Assembly: GCA_030917665.1 (NCBI GenBank)
Contig: JAUPUH010000063.1
Location: forward strand, 1 to 13,077
Origin: Patescibacteria group bacterium
GTDB taxonomy: Bacteria > Patescibacteriota > Minisyncoccia > Phycocordibacterales > PALSA-1337
Direction of reading: 5' to 3'
Length of the DNA: 13,077 bases
The translations under genes and the position numbers were made by a program. Below, piece by piece: positions 6,466 to 10,915 of this stretch (position 1 is the stretch's first letter; each line of letters starts with the position of its first letter). Below the pieces are notes generated by a model. That model saw only the letters and a program-made list of their open reading frames with translations, had not been told where the DNA came from and did not search any database.

Positions 6466-6474
6466 ATTCTAGCA
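6466..6474 (-). promoter_or_regulatory. Extended -10 promoter of the pilin gene
   Basis: TGCTAGAAT on the minus strand (6474-6466) is an extended -10 ending 7 bases before the ATG at 6458; transcription would start at 6459. It rules out the longer in-frame start at 6512, which lies upstream of the promoter. Confidence 0.6.
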
Positions 6475-6490
6475 CAGCCTTGATGACACG

Positions 6491-6499
6491 TGATATAAT
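6491..6499 (+). promoter_or_regulatory. Extended -10 promoter of the 6507 gene
   Basis: TGATATAAT is a perfect extended -10. It ends 7 bases before the ATG at 6507, so transcription would start at 6506. It is only 16 bases from the pilin promoter on the other strand, within a 48-base divergent interval. Confidence 0.65.
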
Positions 6500-6506
6500 A
6501 TTCTCC

Positions 6507-6965
6507 ATGCAACCCCTCATCTCATGGGAAGCTCCCGATCACTTGTACACCGACAAGAGCAACGACTGGTATTGGTCAGTTGGCATCATTACTATTACCG
6601 CAGCGGCACTTGCTTTCATTTTTAATAATATTATCTTCGGGATTTTTATCGTCGTCGCGGCTTTTGCATTGATTGTTCATGCATCAAAAAAACCAAAAAT
6701 AGTTCGGTGTGAAATAAACGACCGCGGGATCGTCCTTGATAACATCCTCTACCCTTTTCTTTCCCTTGAATCATTCTGGATCGATGCTCATGACGAGCCT
6801 CCAAGAATACTTGTAAGATCGCACAAGACATTCATGCCGTTTATAACTATATATATTGAAGAAGTGGACCCAGAAAAAGTCCGTGAAATTCTTTTGAATT
6901 ACATCGCTGAGACAGAGCACCATGAGCCTCTCGCTCAAAAATTACTGGAGAAATTTGGATTCTAG
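6507..6965 (+). CDS. Conserved membrane protein of unknown function, Patescibacteria type
   Basis: A 152-residue protein. A short start (ISWEAPDHLYTDKSNDWYW) is followed by two adjacent membrane helices (about residues 22-38 and 40-58), then a soluble domain with alternating strands (RCEINDRGIVLDNILYPF, LESFWIDAHDEPPRILV, MPFITIYI). The C-terminal end is VDPEKVREILLNYIAETEHHEPLAQKLLEKFGF in part. The layout, DWYW after a short acidic start, two helices, a PH-like sheet and a HHEPL..K end, is one I associate with a widespread uncharacterised Parcubacteria family. No function is known. The start at 6507, not the in-frame ATG at 6438, is chosen because the extended -10 at 6491-6499 lies between them. 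Confidence 0.8.
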   Translation: MQPLISWEAPDHLYTDKSNDWYWSVGIITITAAALAFIFNNIIFGIFIVVAAFALIVHASKKPKIVRCEINDRGIVLDNILYPFLSLESFWIDAHDEPPRILVRSHKTFMPFITIYIEEVDPEKVREILLNYIAETEHHEPLAQKLLEKFGF

Positions 6966-6992
6966 CCGAAATATGCTAGGCTGTTTCGTATC

Positions 6993-7064
6993 GCTCTCAT
7001 CGTTCAATGGATAGGACTCAACTTTGCGGAAGTTGTAATGTAGGTTCGATTCCTACTGAGAGCA
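6993..7064 (+). tRNA. tRNA-Arg (anticodon GCG)
   Basis: The acceptor GCTCTCA (6993-6999) pairs with TGAGAGC (7057-7063), with discriminator A7064. The D arm is GTTC/GGAC, the anticodon stem-loop CAACT-TTGCGGA-AGTTG and the T arm GTAGG-TTCGATT-CCTAC. The anticodon GCG reads CGC and CGU directly. Most bacteria read these codons with an ACG tRNA whose A34 is edited to inosine by TadA, so an encoded G34 is notable. CCA is not encoded. It starts 27 bases after the preceding membrane-protein gene. Confidence 0.95.
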
Positions 7065-7149
7065 CAAGTGAGAACATTGAGAAACAGACGAATCTGTTTC
7101 GAAAAGGGCGAACGCAGTGACTCAGTACTTACCAATGCTGAGAGCACAA
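7056..7149 (+). repeat. Direct repeat of the tRNA-Arg 3' end (12 bases, two copies)
   Basis: CTGAGAGCACAA occurs at 7056-7067, covering the last 9 bases of tRNA-Arg(GCG) plus 3 flanking bases, and again at 7138-7149. Tandem copies of a tRNA 3' end can mark element integration or excision, but only 70 bases lie between them and no integrase is seen. Confidence 0.6.
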
Positions 7150-7155
7150 AATTAA

Positions 7156-7185
7156 AAGAAGGCGAGACAAATGTCTCGCCTTCTT
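7156..7185 (-). terminator. 13-bp perfect hairpin, likely terminator on the minus strand
   Basis: The arm at 7156-7168 and its exact reverse complement at 7173-7185 flank the loop AAAT. Followed on the minus strand by a T-rich stretch (TTTTAATTTTG), it looks like an intrinsic terminator there. On the plus strand it lies 91 bases past tRNA-Arg and is followed by GGCG, a poor U-tract. Confidence 0.55.
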
Positions 7186-7343
7186 GGCGACCGTGGCTTC
7201 AAAAACCGAGTAACGAATGCCGGCTGAAGCGTGACTGTAGTACCTTCGGTGCTGGCGCGACTGGTTGCTCTGGAGGTTTCCAGGTACCCGCTTGCTACTC
7301 GATTAGAAAGCTATCAAATACCGGTTAAAATTGCAAAAGTAAA

Positions 7344-7367
7344 ACCGCGATCAACCCTGATCGCGGT
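7344..7367 (-). terminator. Intrinsic terminator of the 7387-8022 PEP-CTERM gene
   Basis: ACCGCGATCA (7344-7353) pairs exactly with TGATCGCGGT (7358-7367) around a 4-base loop. On the minus strand it is followed by TTTTACTTTTG. It lies 19 bases after the stop codon. Confidence 0.85.
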
Positions 7368-7386
7368 CCTAGTGAAAACTTTCTGA

Positions 7387-8022
7387 TTATTTTTTCTGCC
7401 GGATACGGCTCGCAAACAGCAGCGCCCCGAAACCAATCGCTGTAATTGAGGGTTCTGGAACAAGTGCCGTCTGTGCTCTTTGAAGCAAACTGTCACCAAG
7501 GTTCGTATCCTCAATGTTCCACGTAAACCTCATGAACATGTGTCCGCTCGGCATGCCCCATTCAGCGGCACCATGCTGATACCCGATGACATCAAACGAG
7601 GTAGGTAACGAAGTTGTGTTATCGTACGTTGCGCTCAAAACCTCGAAGTAGCTATCGGGTAGAAGATGACTGTAACCCCTCCCAAGAAATGTCAGCGACA
7701 TCCGAGGGCCACTCGCTTCGAAATCAGTCCAGGTTGTGAGATTCTCGTATTTCCCTGGAGCAAACATATGCCCGCCCGAAGCGAACATACCGGTCGCATA
7801 CACGCCATTCGCGGTATGCATCATCATTTCTGATTGCCTGTTACCGAATGGCAATGGGCCGAGAATGGCAGGATTCTGGATGACAAGGCTGTTCATTACA
7901 TATTCGCCATCCCAGCTTACACTGAAAACCTCAAACCGGTTAATGAGTCCAGCATGGGTTGTGTAGCTCGCCATAAAGCCGAACAGAAGCGCGACGAGTG
8001 TTATCTTTTTGTGAATGTTCAT
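7387..8022 (-). CDS. PEP-CTERM sorting-domain protein, secreted
   Basis: A 211-residue protein with a Sec signal peptide (MNIHKKITLVALLFGFMASY..THA, cleavage expected after A24). The mature domain (about residues 25-187) is rich in Gly, Met, His and aromatics, and I cannot assign it to a family. The C-terminal PEP-CTERM tail consists of VPEPS (188-192), a hydrophobic stretch ITAIGFGALLFA, and a basic end SRIRQKK. In known systems this tail is cut by a membrane exosortase after export and the protein goes to the surface or extracellular matrix. No exosortase is in the window. The start at 8022 is chosen over the in-frame ATG at 8094 because it gives a clean signal peptide and has AAAGG 7 bases upstream. 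It is a single-gene unit with a consensus promoter, a 91-nt leader and its own terminator. Confidence 0.88.
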   Translation of the reverse strand: MNIHKKITLVALLFGFMASYTTHAGLINRFEVFSVSWDGEYVMNSLVIQNPAILGPLPFGNRQSEMMMHTANGVYATGMFASGGHMFAPGKYENLTTWTDFEASGPRMSLTFLGRGYSHLLPDSYFEVLSATYDNTTSLPTSFDVIGYQHGAAEWGMPSGHMFMRFTWNIEDTNLGDSLLQRAQTALVPEPSITAIGFGALLFASRIRQKK

Positions 8023-8119
8023 TTGAACCTTTCGTAGACTGAATGTGGCTGCCGTTGATATGAATCTCGGGCTTTTTGTTGTTGTGCCACGCAAAACTAA
8101 CTGAAAACGACTGTGCAGT

Positions 8120-8151
8120 ATTATACATAAAAAAGGTATTTTGTCAATACC
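8120..8151 (-). promoter_or_regulatory. Consensus promoter of the 7387-8022 PEP-CTERM gene with a dyad over the -35
   Basis: On the minus strand TTGACA (8147-8142), a 16-base spacer and TATAAT (8125-8120) match consensus at all twelve positions. Transcription would start near 8113, leaving a leader of about 91 nt. The -35 is embedded in an inverted repeat, GGTATT (8135-8140) and AATACC (8146-8151), which could be an operator. Confidence 0.85.
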
Positions 8152-8188
8152 TCTCTTCCCTGACCTTTATTCTTATTGTACAAACAAA

Positions 8189-8210
8189 AAACCCGGGATT
8201 ACCCGAGTTT
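8189..8210 (-). terminator. rpsT terminator whose loop is the stop codon
   Basis: On the minus strand AAACTCGGG (8210-8202) pairs with CCCGGGTTT (8197-8189), with one T-G wobble. The loop TAAT (8201-8198) contains the rpsT stop codon TAA, and the stem is followed by a TTTTGTTTG tail. The last three sense codons form the 5' arm. Confidence 0.8.
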
Positions 8211-8462
8211 CTTTGCTGCTGCCATGATTCGAGATTTGAATCGTGCTGCTGTATTTGCTTTTATAAACTTTCTTTTCGCTGCCTTGTCCAATGCCTTGTA
8301 GAGAGATGGGATGAGCGCCTTTGCTTCCTTCGCCTTCTTTTCAGAGACGAGCTTTCGGAATTTCTTGAGAGGAACGTCGATAGCCGCCTTCGTTCGGAGG
8401 TTATATACTCGCTTCTTTTCCCCTGCGCGGAGCGCTTTCTTTGCTGATGAAGTTATTGCCAT
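8199..8462 (-). CDS. rpsT: 30S ribosomal protein S20
   Basis: An 87-residue, lysine- and alanine-rich protein of normal S20 length. It begins MAITSSAKKALRAGEKKR and shows the S20 layout: a basic N-terminal helix, NLRTKAAIDVPLKKFRKLV, then AKALIPSLYKALDKAAKRK, and FIKANTAARFKSRIMAAAKK, where the Lys-x-x-Ala-Ala-Arg-x-Lys-Ser-Arg pattern is a family signature. S20 binds 16S rRNA in the body of the small subunit. The start at 8462 is preferred over the in-frame ATG at 8510, which would add 16 non-conserved residues. I see no -10 at the leaderless spacing; a weak TATGTT at 8492-8487 would give a leader of about 18 nt. It diverges from ruvA. Confidence 0.95.
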   Translation of the reverse strand: MAITSSAKKALRAGEKKRVYNLRTKAAIDVPLKKFRKLVSEKKAKEAKALIPSLYKALDKAAKRKFIKANTAARFKSRIMAAAKKLG

Positions 8463-8519
8463 ATATGTTGTATGTATGAACAAACTAACATAAGCCTTTA
8501 AAAAAGACAAGGTTTCAGC

Positions 8520-8525
8520 TATGAT
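8520..8525 (+). promoter_or_regulatory. -10 element of ruvA
   Basis: TATGAT ends 6 bases before the ATG at 8532, placing the transcription start on the A of the start codon. No clear -35 is seen. Confidence 0.5.
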
Positions 8526-8531
8526 AGACCT

Positions 8532-9110
8532 ATGATATCCCGTCTAACAGGCTCAATTGTTCATGTAGACCCTAAATATATAGTGGTGGACGTCCAGGGC
8601 GTCGGCTATAAGGTGGCAACAACTGTGGACATCATGACGAAGCTCAATAAGGAACAGGGTCCTGTCACCCTTTGGACATACCTCGCTGTCCGCGAAACAG
8701 CCCTCGATCTCTATGGTTTTCTTTCCCTTTCCGAACTCAGCTTCTTCGAACTACTTATTACAATCTCTGGAATCGGTCCTAAGACCGCCCTCGGAATCCT
8801 TAACTCCGCCTCAGTGGAAGCTCTCGAGACGGCAGTCCAGACTGGGGATACATCTCATATAGTGAAAGTATCTGGAATCGGAAAAAAGGTGGCAGAGAAA
8901 ATCGTGCTTGAGTTGAAAGATAAAGTAGAAAAAGTTACCCACACCCCTGAAGCAAAAACTGCAATGCGAGGAGAAGCTGACGCTCTCGAAGCTCTCAAAT
9001 CTCTAGGCTACACGCAAAATGAAGCTCGCGATGCATTGAAAGAATTGCCGAAGACTATTACAAAAACGAACGAAAAAATTAAAGAAGCTTTAAAAATACT
9101 CGGTAAGTAA
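8532..9110 (+). CDS. ruvA: Holliday junction branch migration protein RuvA
   Basis: A 192-residue protein, the usual RuvA length. The N-terminal OB-fold starts MISRLTGSIVHVDPKYIVVDVQGVGYKV in part (residues 1-28), with LYGF at 60-63. Two helix-hairpin-helix motifs follow, SGIGPKTALGIL (79-90) and SGIGKKVAEKIVLELKD (114-130). A flexible linker leads to the C-terminal domain III (about 147-192, ALEALKSLGYTQNEARDAL), which contacts RuvB. RuvA tetramers bind four-way junctions and load RuvB motors to drive branch migration. No ruvB or ruvC is adjacent. It is a single-gene unit with a predicted leaderless mRNA and stops 6 bases before the end of the converging methyltransferase gene. Confidence 0.96.
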   Translation: MISRLTGSIVHVDPKYIVVDVQGVGYKVATTVDIMTKLNKEQGPVTLWTYLAVRETALDLYGFLSLSELSFFELLITISGIGPKTALGILNSASVEALETAVQTGDTSHIVKVSGIGKKVAEKIVLELKDKVEKVTHTPEAKTAMRGEADALEALKSLGYTQNEARDALKELPKTITKTNEKIKEALKILGK

Positions 9111-9116
9111 CCTTTA

Positions 9117-9719
9117 TTATTTTACTGCGTATACGAGATATCCGGCGGTCGTAGACCCTTTGTCTCTCCGCAAAATCTTATCAAAAAATACCGCACACCT
9201 ATCAAGGCCGAATTTCCTAAAAGATTGAATTGGAAAGAAAGCAGCTAGAGCATGGAAATATCCGCCCGTCTTTATGATTTCAACCTTAGAAAAATCCCTG
9301 AACATATAACTAAGGCTATCATCAAAAAATCGCCAGTAGTCTCCATAGCCAGGCTTTCCTCCATATCCTTTATTCCCGTGGTAGGGATAAATTGAAGGAA
9401 CCTGAATAAGTGCTACACCTCCCTTTCGAAGAATTCTATGCATTTCATTCGCCGCTCGTATCGGATCAACCACATGTTCAAGAACTGCATTGCAAATAAT
9501 TCCATCGACGCTTTCTGATTCGGTAGACATGTCATGTATATCACCCTCAATATCCGCTCCCATGCCAGGAATATCGAAAGATTTATAATTATTTAAAAAG
9601 AGATGTTTATACTTGCCGAGGCCTTTTTGAAAGCCGGATCCTCCCCCAATATCCAAAACGCTTTTCTTCTGAGATATCTCTCGTATCTTTTCATCCAAAA
9701 AAATATCCCATGAGTTCAT
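9117..9719 (-). CDS. Class I SAM-dependent methyltransferase (Methyltransf_11 type)
   Basis: A 200-residue protein with a Rossmann methyltransferase core: SAM-binding motif I VLDIGGGSG (residues 21-29), an acidic motif II region (KSFDIPGMGADIEGDIHDM), motif IV region VDGIICNAVLEHVVDP with LEH, and IRAANEMHRILRKGGVALIQVP, the typical post-motif pattern of Methyltransf_11. The C-terminal part has aromatic-rich DYWRFFDDSLSYMF, often seen in enzymes acting on sugars or cell-surface glycans; the substrate here is unknown. The start at 9719 is preferred over the ATG at 9725 (two codons earlier): TAGAAT at 9731-9726 ends 6 bases before 9719, which leaves the earlier ATG inside the promoter and untranscribed. 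Confidence 0.85.
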   Translation of the reverse strand: MNSWDIFLDEKIREISQKKSVLDIGGGSGFQKGLGKYKHLFLNNYKSFDIPGMGADIEGDIHDMSTESESVDGIICNAVLEHVVDPIRAANEMHRILRKGGVALIQVPSIYPYHGNKGYGGKPGYGDYWRFFDDSLSYMFRDFSKVEIIKTGGYFHALAAFFPIQSFRKFGLDRCAVFFDKILRRDKGSTTAGYLVYAVK

Positions 9720-9725
9720 CGTCAT

Positions 9726-9731
9726 ATTCTA
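9726..9731 (-). promoter_or_regulatory. -10 element of the methyltransferase gene
   Basis: TAGAAT on the minus strand directly precedes ATGACGATG. The 6-base spacing puts +1 on the second ATG (9719), so it decides the start codon. Confidence 0.5.
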
Positions 9732-9764
9732 ATCTATTTAAAGGAAAACGGAAGGAGTATGAAT

Positions 9765-9791
9765 TTGACAAATCTGTATAAATGATATACT
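9765..9791 (+). promoter_or_regulatory. Strong promoter of the 9881-10810 PEP-CTERM gene
   Basis: TTGACA (9765-9770), a 15-base spacer and extended -10 TGATATACT (9783-9791). Transcription would start near 9798, giving a leader of about 83 nt. The -35 lies in a short palindrome, ATTTG-A-CAAAT (9763-9773). Confidence 0.75.
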
Positions 9792-9817
9792 ATATTAATA
9801 GTCACACCTCTCATAAC

Positions 9818-9853
9818 GAGCATGTTTTGCATGTTCTGACCTGCTAAGTCAGA
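9818..9853 (+). promoter_or_regulatory. Two tandem hairpins in the PEP-CTERM gene leader
   Basis: GAGCATG (9818-9824) pairs with CATGTTC (9830-9836), with one G-T wobble. TCTGAC (9835-9840) pairs exactly with GTCAGA (9848-9853) around a 7-base loop. The two stems share bases 9835-9836, so they compete at the junction. They are followed by AAGGAAAT, then 20-odd bases to the ATG. Confidence 0.55.
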
Positions 9854-9880
9854 AAGGAAATTCGGTCATCGTCAATTACT

Positions 9881-10810
9881 ATGAAAACTGTTAAATCCAC
9901 CCTCCTGCTGGTATTGGTCTGCCTTATTACTTCAGTCTGTGCTGGCGCTTCTCAGAGCCACATCATTCTGCCCGTAACTCAAGGTGGCCAAAACTTTTTT
10001 GGAGAATTCGCACTCGACGGCTCGCTCGTCCGAAACCTTGGAAGTTATCCGGGTGGCACGCGGGACTATGTCCCCGATGAGCAAGGAAATCTGCACACCT
10101 ACACTGGGACCTTCAACCCCAGCATGATGAGCCAAAATAACGGCTCGTGGACATCTCAAACTTATGCGGGCTGGAGTACGGTCAATAATTTGAGCTATGG
10201 CGGCATCGCCGTTCTCGGAAATTCAGTCTACGTAACGGATATGTGGACTGCGTATGATGGTAATCCCCAAGGAATAGTGCGCTTTTCCAAAAATGGCGGC
10301 GCGCCTGTACGGTTCGCAACATCGATCGAACCGATTGATGTTGCCACAGAAGGATCGTATGTGTATGCACTCTCTGGAAATTACTGGAACAGTCTCTCGG
10401 TATACAATCCGGCGGACTTGAGCTTCATGCGAAACATCCCGTTGGTTGGAACCGACGTACGCTCAATCGCTGTGAAGAAAAACGGCGAATTGTTTACGGC
10501 AGATTGGAGCGGAAATATCTGCCATCTCAGTTCAACGGGTCAGTTGCTGGATACGCTGACCATTCCCGGAATGACATTCTCGGATATCAATCTGGACGAG
10601 GAGACTGGTAGCATTGTCCTTGGAACAGGTTTCGGTCGGGGTATCTTTCTCACCGACGAAAACTTGGATTCATATCGGCAATTTACTGCCAGCGATCCGT
10701 CGTTAGGATTTCCAACTGAATTTGCGAGTTTCCAAGTTGTGCCTGAACCGTCTATCTTGGCCTTCACCGGCCTGGGATTGATGTGCGCGATGGTACGCAA
10801 ACGGAAGTAA
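9881..10810 (+). CDS. PEP-CTERM sorting-domain protein with beta-propeller-like domain
   Basis: A 309-residue secreted protein. The signal peptide is about residues 1-23 (MKTVKSTLLLVLVCLITSVC then AGA). The mature part has recurring strand-turn units such as GGIAVLGNSVYVTD (107-120), GSYVYALSG (158-166), SIAVKKNGELFTADWSGNI (195-213) and TGSIVLGTG (242-250). This spacing resembles NHL/WD-type beta-propellers, which often bind sugars or proteins; the fold is inferred, not shown. The PEP-CTERM tail is VPEPS (287-291), hydrophobic ILAFTGLGLMCAM and basic VRKRK. In known systems exosortase processes this tail; none is encoded here. There is no Shine-Dalgarno sequence near the ATG. It is a single-gene unit with its own strong promoter, structured leader and terminator. 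G+C is about 50-60% in sampled lines, higher than murE but similar to ruvA. Confidence 0.88.
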   Translation: MKTVKSTLLLVLVCLITSVCAGASQSHIILPVTQGGQNFFGEFALDGSLVRNLGSYPGGTRDYVPDEQGNLHTYTGTFNPSMMSQNNGSWTSQTYAGWSTVNNLSYGGIAVLGNSVYVTDMWTAYDGNPQGIVRFSKNGGAPVRFATSIEPIDVATEGSYVYALSGNYWNSLSVYNPADLSFMRNIPLVGTDVRSIAVKKNGELFTADWSGNICHLSSTGQLLDTLTIPGMTFSDINLDEETGSIVLGTGFGRGIFLTDENLDSYRQFTASDPSLGFPTEFASFQVVPEPSILAFTGLGLMCAMVRKRK

Positions 10811-10828
10811 TGTTCACTTTTTCAATAG

Positions 10829-10854
10829 ACCGGTGGCTCAAGTGAGTCACCGGT
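10829..10854 (+). terminator. Intrinsic terminator of the 9881-10810 PEP-CTERM gene
   Basis: A stem of up to 12 bp with one G-T wobble (ACCGGTGGCTCA pairing with TGAGTCACCGGT), followed by TTTTCTTATTCTT. It lies 18 bases after the stop codon and insulates murE downstream. Confidence 0.87.
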
Positions 10855-10903
10855 TTTCTTATTCTTCAAATAAAAAATGCCTTGCTGAATATAAAAAATA
10901 GTC

Positions 10904-10909
10904 CATAAT
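10904..10909 (+). promoter_or_regulatory. -10 element of the MurE-like gene
   Basis: CATAAT ends 6 bases before the ATG at 10916, so transcription would begin on the start codon. TTGCTG at 10882-10887, with a 16-base spacer, is a possible -35. Confidence 0.5.
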
Positions 10910-10915
10910 TGAGGA

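Larger units (their letters stand above)
7065..7386. other. Gene-free interval with several hairpins
   Basis: I see no credible gene here. The interval holds a perfect 8-bp hairpin GAAACAGA/TCTGTTTC with loop CGAA (7081-7100), the second copy of the tRNA 3' end (7138-7149), a perfect 13-bp hairpin (7156-7185), a possible branched RNA fold (7207-7301) and the terminator of the PEP-CTERM gene (7344-7367). It is less AT-rich than typical spacers in the window. Confidence 0.6.

Noticed and set aside
7068..7328. 86-codon open frame after tRNA-Arg(GCG)
   Set aside because: It runs through several perfect hairpins and the tRNA-end repeat, shows no domain or signal pattern and has no promoter at a suitable distance.
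7387..10810. Transfer of the PEP-CTERM genes inferred from G+C content
   Set aside because: Sampled 60-base lines give 30 to 36 G+C in these genes and only 19 in a murE line, but ruvA and rpsT lines give 30 to 33. Composition alone does not separate them from the host.
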